A stretch of DNA of 64,000 nt from Phytomonospora sp040655735. Its GTDB lineage: Bacteria > Actinomycetota > Actinomycetes > Mycobacteriales > Micromonosporaceae. The DNA lies in the NCBI RefSeq assembly GCF_040655735.1, contig NZ_JBFAKK010000003.1:1-64000 (forward strand), given 5' to 3'. The translations under genes and the position numbers were made by a program. The notes beneath the pieces are model-generated. The model did not search any database and was not told where the DNA came from. It saw nothing but the letters and a program-made list of their open reading frames with translations. Positions 34,081 through 43,756 of this stretch are shown here, piece by piece. The number at the start of each line of letters is the position of its first letter. Position 1 is the first letter of the stretch.

Positions 34081-34863
34081 ATGTCGTCCCCCACCCCTCG
34101 GGCGCGCCGTCACAGTGACGATCCCTCCGACCGGGACCCGGCCGACCGGGCACCCGCGCGACGGTCCCACTCCGGCGCCCACCGACTACAGCGACACGGC
34201 GCCTGGCTCTCCCGCCTCGGCGCCGCGGCTCTCGTACTCCTCCTGGCGGGCCTGATCGCCGCCTGGTTCACCGGGGCCCTCCCCCTGCGCGGTCAGACAC
34301 AGACCGACGACGCCGCCACCGACCTCCCCTTCCGCGTCGACCCCAGCGTCTCGGCCGGCGATGACAAGGCCAGCCGCGACGACCGCGACGGCGGCTCGGC
34401 CGAACCCGAACCGAGCGACACCGGGTCCGAGGGCGAGGACGAGGACGACCCGCCGCCGCCCGACGAGGACCTCAGCGAGGCCGAACAACTCGCCGCCGAG
34501 GCCGTTCGGCTGACCAACGTCGAGCGGGAGAACGCGGGCTGCGCAGCGGTGAAGGTGAACAAGAACCTGACCGCGGCCGCGCTGGGACACAGCCGGGACA
34601 TGGCCGACAACGACTACTTCGACCACAACTCCCAGGACGGGCGCACGCCGTGGGACCGGTCCCGCGAAGCCGGGTACGACAACGCCATCGGCGAGAACAT
34701 CGCCGCCGGGTACACGTCGGCGGCGGCGGTCATCGAAGGATGGATGAACAGCGAGGGGCACCGGGCCAACCTGCTCAACTGCGACGCGAAGGCGATCGGG
34801 TTGGGCGTGGCGAGCCGTGACGGCGGACAGCTGTACTGGACGCAGATGTTCGGGAGCGCCTGA
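34081..34863 (+). CDS. Membrane-anchored CAP (SCP/PR1) domain protein
   Basis: 260 residues. Cytoplasmic basic N-terminus (Arg/Ser/Asp, 1-40), one membrane segment (about 43-66, LGAAALVLLLAGLIAAWFTG), an acidic Asp/Glu/Pro-rich spacer (about 85-135), then an extracellular CAP domain. CAP features: LTNVERENAGCAAVKVNKNL, HSRDMADNDYFDHNSQDGRT, GENIAAGYTSAAAVIEGWMN, GHRANLL. The two Cys probably form a disulphide. Bacterial CAP proteins have roles at the cell envelope, mostly undefined. Confidence 0.88.
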   Translation: MSSPTPRARRHSDDPSDRDPADRAPARRSHSGAHRLQRHGAWLSRLGAAALVLLLAGLIAAWFTGALPLRGQTQTDDAATDLPFRVDPSVSAGDDKASRDDRDGGSAEPEPSDTGSEGEDEDDPPPPDEDLSEAEQLAAEAVRLTNVERENAGCAAVKVNKNLTAAALGHSRDMADNDYFDHNSQDGRTPWDRSREAGYDNAIGENIAAGYTSAAAVIEGWMNSEGHRANLLNCDAKAIGLGVASRDGGQLYWTQMFGSA

Positions 34864-35084
34864 CGGCTCCCGCGACGCCCGTTCGGTCGCTCCGGACGAC
34901 CGGCCCCACGCCACGGGAACCGCCCCACAGTGCACCGTCCACAGTGTACGGTTAGTCCGTTCGCCCACGCTTTGACCGGGAACTGTCACAGATCCGACTT
35001 ATGTCTCCCCCTTTCGTTACGGATCGGTGACGATGTGTCCGCGGACGGTTACCGGACCGCCGCACGGATTCCCCTGGAGGCGCA

Positions 35085-35735
35085 ATGGATCTCGTCGTCT
35101 GTGATGCCCAACGCGCTTACGGGGACGCGCTCGCCTCGGTCCTCTCCGCACGCGGCCACCGGGTGGTCACCGTCCCCGACGGCGGACTCCCCCGCGCCAT
35201 GAGCGCGGGCACCCCGCAGGTGTGCGTCCTCGAACTCGGCGCCGCCGTGCGGGCCCGCGAAGTCGCCGACCTCTTCCCCCACGTGCGCATCTTCGTGCTC
35301 ACCGGCCGCGGCGACGCGCGGGTCGTGCGCGACCTGGTCGCCGCGGGGGCCGTCGGCGCGGCGTCCACGATGCGCCGCCTCGACGCCGTCGTGCGCGCCA
35401 TCGAGGAAGTCGGCGCCGGCCGCACCCACTACGACCCCATGCTCCTGCGCGCCGCCCTGCGCCCGGACCAGGAGATGGACGACGCCACCGCCCGCCGCCT
35501 CGCCGCCTACCTGACACCCCGCGAGGTCGAGGTCCTGCGCCGCATCGTGCGCGGCGAGGACACCCGCGCCATGGCCGGCGACATGGGCGTCTCGATCACC
35601 ACCGTCCGCTCGCACGTCCAGAACGTTCTCGGCAAGCTCAACGTGCACTCCCGCCTCGCCGCGGTCGCCTTCTCCCTCTGCCACGGCCTGGTGTCCCTGC
35701 GGCGCGACGAGGTCGAGGTCTTAAGCGTCGTATAG
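35085..35735 (+). CDS. LuxR-family regulator with degenerate receiver domain
   Basis: 216 residues. An N-terminal receiver-like fold (MDLVVCDAQRAYGDALASVL) is followed by a LuxR/NarL helix-turn-helix (LTPREVEVLRRIVRGEDTRA, VSITTVRSHVQNVLGKLNVH). The usual phospho-Asp position reads VCVLELG (Glu for Asp), and the conserved Lys loop reads GAVGAAS. Aspartate phosphorylation is therefore unlikely, and it may respond to a ligand or act constitutively. No sensor kinase is adjacent. GGAGG precedes the ATG. The stop overlaps the -10 of mutM. Confidence 0.88.
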   Translation: MDLVVCDAQRAYGDALASVLSARGHRVVTVPDGGLPRAMSAGTPQVCVLELGAAVRAREVADLFPHVRIFVLTGRGDARVVRDLVAAGAVGAASTMRRLDAVVRAIEEVGAGRTHYDPMLLRAALRPDQEMDDATARRLAAYLTPREVEVLRRIVRGEDTRAMAGDMGVSITTVRSHVQNVLGKLNVHSRLAAVAFSLCHGLVSLRRDEVEVLSVV

Positions 35736-35736
35736 T
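35731..35736 (+). promoter_or_regulatory. -10 box TATAGT of mutM, probable leaderless start
   Basis: TATAGT, 6 nt before the mutM ATG; it contains the TAG stop of the upstream LuxR gene. Confidence 0.5.
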
Positions 35737-35742
35737 CCCGGC

Positions 35743-36588
35743 ATGCCGGAGCTACCCGAAGTCGAGACCGTGCGCGAGGGCCTCGCCCGCTGGGTCGTGG
35801 GCCGCACGATCAGCGCCGTCCGCGTCGGGCACCCCCGCGCCGTGCGCCGCCACGTCGCCGGATCGGACGACTTCGCCACCGCCCTGACCGGCCGGACGAT
35901 CACCGGCGCCGACCGTCGCGGGAAATACCTGTGGCTGCCCCTCGACTCCGGCGACGCGATCCTGTGCCACCTCGGCATGTCCGGGCAGATGCTGGTCCAG
36001 CCCGCCGACGCACCCGAGGAGAAGCACCTCCACGTCCGTGTCGACTTCACCGACGGCGGCCCCCAGCTCCGCTTCGTCGACCAGCGCACCTTCGGCGGCC
36101 TGTCCCTGTCCCGCGACGGCGCCGAACTGCCGCCCGAGATCGCCCACATCGCCCGCGACCCCGTCGACCCCGGCTTCGACGACGAGGCCTTCGTCGCCGC
36201 CCTGCGCCGCAAGCGCACCGAGGTCAAACGCGCCCTCCTCGATCAGACGCTGATCTCCGGCATCGGCAACATCTACGCCGACGAAGCGCTCTGGCGGGCC
36301 CGCCTCCACGGCCGCCGCGCCACCGGCAACCTCACCCGCCCGCTCGTCCGCGCGCTCCTCGGCCACGTCCGCGACGTCCTCGCCGAAGCCCTCCGAGCAG
36401 GGGGCACCAGCTTCGACGCGCTCTACGTCAACGTCAACGGACAATCGGGCTACTTCGACCGCTCCCTCAACGCCTACGGCCGCGCCGACGAACCCTGCCC
36501 GCGCTGCGGTACGCCCATCCGCCGCGAAGCGTTCATGAACCGCTCCTCCTACTTCTGCCCGCGCTGCCAGCGGCCGCCCGCCAGCTAA
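35743..36588 (+). CDS. mutM: Formamidopyrimidine-DNA glycosylase
   Basis: Removes 8-oxoguanine and formamidopyrimidines from DNA. 281 residues. MPELPEVETVREGL supplies the catalytic Pro2 and Glu3. K57-equivalent appears in DRRGKYLWL, and ISGIGNIYADEALWRA is the helix-two-turn-helix. The C-terminal zinc finger CPRCG(x)nCPRCQ is complete. In many actinobacteria mutM is co-directional with smc-ftsY; here it is on the opposite strand, 2.5 kb away. Confidence 0.96.
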   Translation: MPELPEVETVREGLARWVVGRTISAVRVGHPRAVRRHVAGSDDFATALTGRTITGADRRGKYLWLPLDSGDAILCHLGMSGQMLVQPADAPEEKHLHVRVDFTDGGPQLRFVDQRTFGGLSLSRDGAELPPEIAHIARDPVDPGFDDEAFVAALRRKRTEVKRALLDQTLISGIGNIYADEALWRARLHGRRATGNLTRPLVRALLGHVRDVLAEALRAGGTSFDALYVNVNGQSGYFDRSLNAYGRADEPCPRCGTPIRREAFMNRSSYFCPRCQRPPAS

Positions 36589-36591
36589 GCT
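36586..36591 (+). promoter_or_regulatory. -10 box TAAGCT, probable leaderless start
   Basis: TAAGCT, 6 nt before the GTG at 36598; it overlaps the mutM TAA stop. Confidence 0.4.
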
Positions 36592-36597
36592 GCGGGA

Positions 36598-36834
36598 GTG
36601 TCCGCAGACGACTACACGGCCTACCCCGACCACGACCCCCACGACCCGCCCCCCGGCGCCGCGCCCAGCTCCTGCCTCGGCTGCCAGGGAACCGGACGCA
36701 CGTGGCGCGAGTACATGGCCGTCGGACCCCTGCGCGCGATCGACCTCGAACCCGGCGAAGTGGGTTCCGTGCCGGTCCTCGGTCTGTGCAAGCACTGCCG
36801 GGGGTACGGATGGACCTGGGGAACGAAGATCTAG
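36598..36834 (+). CDS. Small double-CxxC protein
   Basis: 78 residues. Two CxxCxGxG-like knuckles, CLGCQGTG (about 26-33) and CKHCRGYGW (about 64-72), could bind one zinc ion in the style of the DnaJ Cys-rich domain. Asp/Pro-rich N-terminus. Starts at GTG directly after mutM. Function unknown. Confidence 0.7.
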   Translation: MSADDYTAYPDHDPHDPPPGAAPSSCLGCQGTGRTWREYMAVGPLRAIDLEPGEVGSVPVLGLCKHCRGYGWTWGTKI

Positions 36835-36902
36835 GCGCCTGACCGCGACCGGACCCTGTCCGCCTTCAGCGAAAGGGGGTCCTCCCGCCCACGAGTCGGC
36901 CG

Positions 36903-36908
36903 TAGCGT
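36903..36908 (+). promoter_or_regulatory. -10 box TAGCGT, probable leaderless start
   Basis: TAGCGT, 7 nt before the ATG at 36916. This favours that ATG over the in-frame GTG at 36907, which lies inside the box. Confidence 0.5.
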
Positions 36909-36915
36909 GCGACGC

Positions 36916-37938
36916 ATGACGCGAACCGCTTTCGTCCTCGGTGCGACCGGGCAGATCGGCCACGCCACCATCACCGCTCTCCTCGCCGACGGCTGGGACG
37001 TCACCGCCGCCTCCCGCGGAAAGAACCCCGCCGCCCTCCCCGATGGCACCCGCACCGTCACCGTCGACCGCTCCGACACCGCGGCCCTCAGCTCCGCCAT
37101 CGGCGACGGCGTCGACCTCCTCGTCGACACCATCGCGTTCACCGCCGAGGACGGCCGCGGCCTGCGCACCCTCGCCGGCCGCGTCGGCTCGGCCGTCGTC
37201 ATCTCCACCGGCGCTGTCTACACCGACACCGACGGCCACGCCCTCGGCGACGAGGTCTTCCCCGCCTTCCCCGACCCGATCCCCGAAACGCAGCCCACCA
37301 GCGACCCCACTCTCGGCGGCTACGGCCCCGACAAGGTCGCCCTGGAGAACGAACTCCTCGCCGCCGGCTCCGAACTGCCCACCACGCTCCTGCGCGCGGG
37401 CACCGTCCACGGCCGGCTGTCGGCCATCCCCCGCGAGTGGTACTTCGTCAAACGCGCGCTCGACCGGCGCCCCGTGCGCATCCTCGCCCACGGCGGCGCC
37501 ACCGTCTTCCACCCGATCGCCGCCGCCAACCTCGCCGAACTCGTCCGCCTCGCCGGGCACCGCCCCGGCAGCCGCGTCCTCAACGCCGGCGACCCGAAAC
37601 CGCCGACGGCCCGCGAGATCGGCGCCGCCGTCGGCGCCGTCATGGGCCATCTGCCCGAGGAGATCATCCTCGACGGCCCGCCGCCCGCCGACTCGATCGG
37701 CGACAGCCCGTGGACCCTCAAGGGCAACTTCGTCATGGACATGAGCCGCGCCGCCCGCGAACTGGGCTACGAACCGGTCACCGGCTACGCCGAATCCCTC
37801 CCGGACTACATCGCCTGGCTCATCGAGACCACCGAGGGCCGCGACTGGCGCGAGGCCCTGCCCGGCACGAAGCTCCTCGGCGGGGACGCGATGTTCGACT
37901 ACGCCGCCGAAGACGCCTGGCTGGCCGCGCGCCGCTGA
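36916..37938 (+). CDS. NAD-dependent epimerase/dehydratase (extended SDR)
   Basis: 340 residues. GATGQIG (Rossmann GxxGxxG) near the N-terminus, an ISTGAVY strand and YGPDKVALE with the catalytic-type Tyr-x3-Lys. The C-terminal half is like atypical extended SDRs used on nucleotide sugars or isoflavones. Substrate unknown. An in-frame GTG at 36907 is an alternative start. Confidence 0.85.
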   Translation: MTRTAFVLGATGQIGHATITALLADGWDVTAASRGKNPAALPDGTRTVTVDRSDTAALSSAIGDGVDLLVDTIAFTAEDGRGLRTLAGRVGSAVVISTGAVYTDTDGHALGDEVFPAFPDPIPETQPTSDPTLGGYGPDKVALENELLAAGSELPTTLLRAGTVHGRLSAIPREWYFVKRALDRRPVRILAHGGATVFHPIAAANLAELVRLAGHRPGSRVLNAGDPKPPTAREIGAAVGAVMGHLPEEIILDGPPPADSIGDSPWTLKGNFVMDMSRAARELGYEPVTGYAESLPDYIAWLIETTEGRDWREALPGTKLLGGDAMFDYAAEDAWLAARR

Positions 37939-37961
37939 TCACCCGCCCCACCCGGCCGCGT

Positions 37962-37967
37962 TACAGT
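37962..37967 (+). promoter_or_regulatory. -10 box TACAGT, probable leaderless start
   Basis: TACAGT, 6 nt before the ATG at 37974. Confidence 0.5.
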
Positions 37968-37973
37968 CCCCAC

Positions 37974-38885
37974 ATGGTCACACGGGCACAGGTCGAGTCG
38001 GCTCAGGAACGCGTGCTGGGGCGGGTGCGGCGCACCCCGGTCATGCGCACGCCCTCGGCCTGGCTCAAGCTCGAGTTCACCCAGCACACCGGCAGCTTCA
38101 AGGCCCGGGGCGCCTTCAACCGCGTCCTCGCCGCCTTCGAGAGCGGCGAGTTCGACGGCGACACCGGCGTGGTCGCCGCCTCGGGCGGCAACGCCGGACT
38201 GGCCGTGGCCCACGCCGCCCGGGAGCTGGAAGTCCCGGCGACGGTCTACGTCCCGGAGACGGCCCCGGCGGTGAAGGTCGCGCGCCTCCACGAGCTCGGC
38301 GCGTCGGTGGTGCAGGTCGGCCACGAGTACGCCGAGGCCTACGAGGCCGCCACGAAGTACGCCGCCGACCACGGTTCGCTGTTCGTGCACGCCTACGACC
38401 AGCCGGACGTGGTCGCCGGGCAGGGCACCATCGCCCTCGAACTCGAAGACCAGGTTCCGGACGTCGACACGATCCTCGTGTCGGTCGGCGGGGGCGGCCT
38501 GATGGCCGGGATCGCCGCCGCGACCGACGCGGCCGTGGTCGCCGTCGAGCCCATGGACTGCCCGACGCTGAACAAGGCGCTGTCGGCGGGCGCCCCCGTC
38601 GACGTGCACGTCTCGGGCGTCGCCGCCGACTCGCTGGGCGCCCGCCGGATCGGCGACATCGCCTTCGAGCTCGCCACCCGCAAGGGCGTGCACAGCCTCC
38701 TGGTGCCCGACAACGCGATCGTCGAGGCCCGCCGCCGTCTGTGGCGCGAGCACCGCTTCGTCGTCGAGCACGGCGCGGCCTGCGCGCTGGCGGCGCTGAC
38801 CTCGGGCGCCTACCTGCCCGAGGAGGACGAACGGGTCGCCGTGATCCTGTGCGGAGCCAACACCGACCCGTCCGACCTCGGCTAG
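37974..38885 (+). CDS. PLP-dependent serine/threonine dehydratase-like enzyme
   Basis: 303 residues of the fold-type II PLP family (threonine/serine dehydratase, serine racemase). The Schiff-base Lys lies in TGSFKARGA. The phosphate-anchoring Asn loop is SGGNAGLA and the glycine loop is GGGGLMAG. No C-terminal ACT regulatory domain, so it is the short, unregulated type. The reading frame continues upstream inside the epimerase gene, but the ATG at 37974 behind TACAGT fits the family N-terminus. Confidence 0.88.
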   Translation: MVTRAQVESAQERVLGRVRRTPVMRTPSAWLKLEFTQHTGSFKARGAFNRVLAAFESGEFDGDTGVVAASGGNAGLAVAHAARELEVPATVYVPETAPAVKVARLHELGASVVQVGHEYAEAYEAATKYAADHGSLFVHAYDQPDVVAGQGTIALELEDQVPDVDTILVSVGGGGLMAGIAAATDAAVVAVEPMDCPTLNKALSAGAPVDVHVSGVAADSLGARRIGDIAFELATRKGVHSLLVPDNAIVEARRRLWREHRFVVEHGAACALAALTSGAYLPEEDERVAVILCGANTDPSDLG

Positions 38886-38931
38886 TGGATCACTGCGGGG
38901 CCCCGCACCCGCAAGACCCACAAGACAAGCC

Positions 38932-40470
38932 CTAACAGTCGCCGCCGGCCGCCTCGGCGCGCGTCCGGCTGAGATTCCAGGTGAGACCGCCGTTGTCGCC
39001 CTGGTAGCAGGCGAGCCAGTCGAGGACATCCTGCCGCTTCTCGGCGGGGAGGCCGTCGAGGGCGGGCACGACGTCGTCGGAGAGGTTCCCGAGGTACAGC
39101 AGGTCGATCTTGCCGGTCTTGGCGTAGTGGTCGATGTTGCGGTCGGCGATGAGCGCGTCGGGGTTGACCGCGGCCAAGGCGAGCAAAGCGGCGGCACCGG
39201 TCGCGGCGACGGCGCGGGGCAGCCAGCGGGCGCGAAGCCGGACGCCGGCGACCATGACCAACAGGAACACCAGTCCGAGCCACAGTTCGACGGTGAAGAT
39301 CCACACGCGCAGGCGGGTCAGTCCGTAGGCGTCCTCGTAGAGCGTCATCCGATGCAGCGCCGAGGCGACGACCACGAGGGACAGCACGCACAGCACGCCG
39401 AGGAGGACGCGCAGCAGCAGGCGCTGCAGCGGCTCGGCGCGCGGAGCCTTGCGAGCGGCGACGGCGATGACGGCCAAGGTGAGCAGGGTGATCCAGCACA
39501 GCTGCCAGAAGCCGCCGCGCGCGTACTCGGCGAAAGTCAGGCCGGTGGTGCGCTCGACGTAGTCGGCGCCACCGAAGAAGGCCACCGCCTGGACGGCGAC
39601 GAAGGCCGCGAACAGGCCGTTGAGCAGGGTGAGGGGCACGGCCCACTCCCACAACCGCACCTTGCGCGCCGGCCGGGCGCCGATCAGGTCGAGGCGCGCC
39701 GGGCTCACCGCGAGGTGGGCGAAGCCGAGGACCCCGGCGACCAGGAACGGGAGCAGGATGAGCCGGCCGATCGCCAGGCCCGGTGACATGGTGGGTGTGA
39801 CGGCCTCGACGAGTTCGGCGAAGGCCGGGTCGGCGGAGGCGAACAGGGCACCGAACAGCACCAGGACGACGACGGCGATGACGAAGGTGCGCAGGATCGG
39901 CACGGCGGTGCGGCGGCCGGGCATCGCGGCGAGTCCGCGCCGCGCCCAGCCCAGGCCGAGCGCCCACTCGAAACCGGCCAGCAGCGGCCCGAGGATGAAA
40001 CCGGTGAAGCGCATCGGGGGTGCCACGGTGGCGGCCGTCGCGGCGAAGCCGGTGAGCACGCACATCGCGACGAGCTCGTCGTTGTCCAGGAAGGCCGGCA
40101 CGCAGAACAGCCCCACGGTCAGCAGGGCGCCGACTCCGCGAACGGCGAGCTGGTCTCGCGGTGCCAGCGGGAGGGTGAGGGCCAGGACGGCGATGCCGGT
40201 GACGGTCATGCCGATGCCCGGTGTCCCGGAGGTGAGCACGAAGGTCGCCAAGAGCGCCACGACGGCGACGCCCGCGAGCGCCCAGTGCGGGGCGGCTCCC
40301 CGGGAGGCGGGGACGTGGCGGCTCATGAACGCGGTGATCGGGTCCGGCCTCGGCGGCAGGGCGGGCGGGTACGGAGCCGCCATCGGCATCTTGCCGCGCA
40401 TCACGGGCGCCGCGGCGTGCCATGGGGGCGAGCCGGGCTCCTGCGGGGTGGGTGTCTCGGGAGTGGTCAT
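38932..40470 (-). CDS. DUF4173-type polytopic membrane protein
   Basis: 512 residues from the ATG at 40470 (MTTPETPTP); the frame extends 39 codons further without support. Pro-rich N-terminus, then about 12 hydrophobic segments, and a soluble C-terminal tail with LDWLACYQGDNGGLTWNLSR. FAEYARGGFWQLCWITLL and YEDAYGLTRLRVW are the typical DUF4173 (DUF4153-like) signatures. Function unknown. It is downstream of a two-component pair on the same strand, 150 bp away. Confidence 0.8.
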   Translation of the reverse strand: MTTPETPTPQEPGSPPWHAAAPVMRGKMPMAAPYPPALPPRPDPITAFMSRHVPASRGAAPHWALAGVAVVALLATFVLTSGTPGIGMTVTGIAVLALTLPLAPRDQLAVRGVGALLTVGLFCVPAFLDNDELVAMCVLTGFAATAATVAPPMRFTGFILGPLLAGFEWALGLGWARRGLAAMPGRRTAVPILRTFVIAVVVLVLFGALFASADPAFAELVEAVTPTMSPGLAIGRLILLPFLVAGVLGFAHLAVSPARLDLIGARPARKVRLWEWAVPLTLLNGLFAAFVAVQAVAFFGGADYVERTTGLTFAEYARGGFWQLCWITLLTLAVIAVAARKAPRAEPLQRLLLRVLLGVLCVLSLVVVASALHRMTLYEDAYGLTRLRVWIFTVELWLGLVFLLVMVAGVRLRARWLPRAVAATGAAALLALAAVNPDALIADRNIDHYAKTGKIDLLYLGNLSDDVVPALDGLPAEKRQDVLDWLACYQGDNGGLTWNLSRTRAEAAGGDC

Positions 40471-40620
40471 CGTCCTGGCCTTTCTGGGCGGCCGGCCGCC
40501 GCGCACGGGCACGGCGCGGCGACCGGCCCGTCTCGGTCGGTTCGGCTGGTTTCCTGGTCGGCGATGGGCATGGGGCATCACCACCACGGTGCGATGTGCG
40601 CGGGAGGTGCGGTAGGGCGG

Positions 40621-41780
40621 TCAGTCCTGTTCGGGCGGACCGGTCCCGGAGTGCTCGGGCGCGGGGAGGCGGACCCTGATCAGGCAGCCCCGGGCGGAGT
40701 CCGCGACGGCGATGCGTCCGCCGTGCAGTTGGACGATCCAGCGGCAGATGGCCAGGCCGAGGCCGGTTCCGCCGCCTCTGCGGTCGAAGCGGGTGGCGTT
40801 GTCGCCTCGGGTGAAGCGTTCGAAGACGCGCCGGCGTTCGGCGACGGGGATGCCCGGGCCCTGGTCGGCGACGTCGATGACCAGGCCGCCGTCGGTGTCA
40901 CGCGCCGCGCTGACGCTGACGGTGGCGCCGGCCGGGCTGTGGCGGACGGCGTTGTCGAGGAGGTTGGCGACGACCTGGTGCAGCCGCGCCGGGTCGGCGA
41001 CGGCGGTGAGGCCGGGCGGCGCGGTCACCTCGACGGCGACGTCGCGGCCGCTCAGCGCCTGCTCGGCGGCGGCCCGGCGCAGCAGCGGCAGGACCTCGAA
41101 CTCACTGCGGTGCAGGGGGACGACGCCGGCGTCGAGGCGGGAGAGGTCGAGGAGCTCGCCGACCAGCCGGCTGAGCCGCTCGGTCTGCGCCAGCGCCGTG
41201 CGCAGTGTCGGCTCGTCCGGTTCCGACACCCCGTCGACGACGTTCTCCAGCACGCCTTGGAGGGCGGTGATGGGCGTGCGCAGTTCGTGGGAGACGTTGG
41301 CGATCAGCTCGCGCCGCTGCCGGTCGACGGCGGCGAGGTCACCGGCCATCTGGTTGAAGGCCTCGGCGAGCACGCCGACCTCGTCCTGCGAGGTGGCGCG
41401 GACGCGGACGGCGTAGTCGCCGCGGGCCATCTTGCGCACCCCGGCGGTCATCTCGCGCAGGGGCGAGGTCATGCCGTGGGCGAGGACGCGGGAGACGAAC
41501 ACCGCGCCGATGATGGCGATGGAGGCCATCTTCCAGGGCAGGAAACCCAGCAGGTACCAGAAGACGAGCAGTCCGAAGGTGCCCGAGCCGACCAGCAGGA
41601 TGCTGAACTTGACCTTGACGGAGCGGACGCGGTCGAGTGGGCGGGGCGCGACGTCGCCGAGCCAGATCCACATCTTGGCGACCGGACCGGCGTCGCTGGC
41701 CCTGGCCCTGGGGCTGTCGAGGTATTCGCGCAGCCACCGCCATCCCCTCCGCGGCGGTGTCCTGCGTGCGGTCTCACTGG

Positions 41781-41784
<4 letters not shown>
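40621..41784 (-). CDS. Sensor histidine kinase
   Basis: 387 residues. Two close membrane segments (about 58-100) with almost no extracellular loop, so it probably senses the membrane or the cytoplasm. A HAMP domain follows (SPLREMTAGVRKMARGDY), then the phospho-acceptor His in NVSHELRTP and the HATPase domain with N box DNAVRHS, DQGPGI and GTGLGLAI. Start overlaps the response-regulator stop by 4 bp. Confidence 0.94.
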
Positions 41785-42476
<692 letters not shown>

Positions 42477-42482
42477 GGGGCC

Positions 42483-42488
42483 AGCGTA
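42483..42488 (-). promoter_or_regulatory. -10 box TACGCT, probable leaderless start
   Basis: TACGCT read on the minus strand, 6 nt before the ATG of the response regulator. Confidence 0.5.
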
Positions 42489-42675
42489 GGACGCGAATGT
42501 GCAGACGGTGGGGTCCGGATGTGGAGATTTCGTGGAGATCGCCGGCAGGCGCGGGGTCGGTCGCCGAATAATGCCTTGCGCGCGGACTCGATCATCGGTT
42601 ATGGTTCCGCCCGAAGTTGTAACGGTGCCGGCCCATCTGACGGGTCCGCGTGGAAGAGAGAGGGGGCGTCTCACG

Positions 42676-42744
42676 ATGACTGCCGCCGTGCGGTTCATGC
42701 CGCCTGTCTCGAACGCCCTCCTCGGCGAGGGCTCCGCTCGCTAG
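42676..42744 (+). CDS. Possible 22-residue leader peptide upstream of the RIO kinase
   Basis: ATG with a purine-rich GAGAGAGGGGG upstream, giving MTAAVRFMPPVSNALLGEGS plus AR and a TAG stop. The stop sits in the loop of a GCTCGC/GCGAGC hairpin. It occupies the 362-bp gap between the response regulator and the RIO kinase. It could be a regulatory upstream peptide, or chance. I have no homologue evidence. Confidence 0.35.
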   Translation: MTAAVRFMPPVSNALLGEGSAR

Positions 42745-42750
42745 GCGAGC
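42736..42750 (+). promoter_or_regulatory. Hairpin around the leader-peptide stop
   Basis: GCTCGC-TAG-GCGAGC, 6-bp stem with the stop codon as the loop. A ribosome at the stop would melt it. About 90 nt before the RIO kinase start. Confidence 0.35.
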
Positions 42751-42838
42751 AGTCCTTCCTCTTCACCGGCTTCAACAACACCCTTTCGGAAACTGTGTTG
42801 CCGGTGGCCTTTGCGATCTTCCACAAGGAGTACCACCA

Positions 42839-43756
42839 GTGCGCGAGCGCGACTCTTTCGTTCCCATGAAGTCCCGTGGCCGTAAGCGTGAGGCCGACGA
42901 CTTCTACTACGAGGAGGCCGAACGTTTCAACGACGAGTTCGAAGGCGAGTTCGTCGAGTTCGACCCCGAGGCTCCCCCGTTCGGCGACCGCTGGACGACG
43001 TGGGACAAGTCCGAACCGCTCCAGCGGGCGCCCAAGCCGTGGCCGGACTGGCTCATCACCGACCTCGGCGCCGTCGACGTGGAGCACGGCGTCCTCAAGA
43101 CCGGCAAGGAGGCCGACGTGTTCCTCATCGAGCGCGTCGTGCCCGACACCGACCGTTCCGTCCTGCTGGCCGCCAAGCGCTACCGGGACGCCGACCACCG
43201 CATGTTCAGCCGCAGTTCGGAGTACACCGAGGGCCGTACGGTCCGCAAGTCGCGTGACCAGCGCGCGATGGAGAAGGGCACCAAGGTCGGCCAGGAGATG
43301 CTGGCCGGGCAGTGGGCCGCGACCGAGTGGAACGCACTGGTCCGGATGCACAACGCGGGCGCCTCGGTGCCCTATCCGGTGCAGGTCCTGGGCACCGAGG
43401 TGATCATGGAGTTCGTCGGCACCGGCCGGGAGGCCGCGCCGAGGCTGGAGATCCTGCGGCCGACGCCGGCGGAGCTGGCGGACCTGTGGGACCAGCTGGT
43501 GTTCAACATGACCATCATGGCCCGCGACGGTTTCGCGCACGGGGACCTGTCCTCGTACAACATCATCGTCGACAAGGGACGGCTGGTGGTCATCGACATG
43601 CCGCAGATCATCGACGTCGTGGCCAACCCGCGCGGCCGCTTCTTCCTGGAGCGGGACGTGCGCAACGTCGGCGCGTGGTTCGTCTCGCGCGGCATGGACC
43701 CCAAGTACGTCGACATGCTGGTCGCCGACCAGTTCGCCGACGCGCGGGTCAGCTGA
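42839..43756 (+). CDS. RIO-family serine kinase
   Basis: Atypical protein kinase, RIO1-like, 305 residues. GTG start with AAGGAG 8 nt upstream. Acidic N-terminus (DDFYYEEAERFNDEFEGEF), nucleotide-binding VLKTGKEADVFLIE, phosphate-binding Lys K113 in AAKRYR, catalytic D236 in HGDLSSYNI, and metal-binding D253 in VIDMPQIID. In eukaryotes and archaea RIO1 acts in small-subunit maturation; the bacterial role is not settled. Its 3' end overlaps the convergent LLM gene by 8 bp. Confidence 0.92.
   Translation: MRERDSFVPMKSRGRKREADDFYYEEAERFNDEFEGEFVEFDPEAPPFGDRWTTWDKSEPLQRAPKPWPDWLITDLGAVDVEHGVLKTGKEADVFLIERVVPDTDRSVLLAAKRYRDADHRMFSRSSEYTEGRTVRKSRDQRAMEKGTKVGQEMLAGQWAATEWNALVRMHNAGASVPYPVQVLGTEVIMEFVGTGREAAPRLEILRPTPAELADLWDQLVFNMTIMARDGFAHGDLSSYNIIVDKGRLVVIDMPQIIDVVANPRGRFFLERDVRNVGAWFVSRGMDPKYVDMLVADQFADARVS

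Noticed and set aside
38894..38907. Terminator between the dehydratase and DUF4173 genes
   Set aside because: TGCGGGGCCCCGCA is a palindrome without a loop; only a 5-bp stem could form. No other hairpin seen in the gap.
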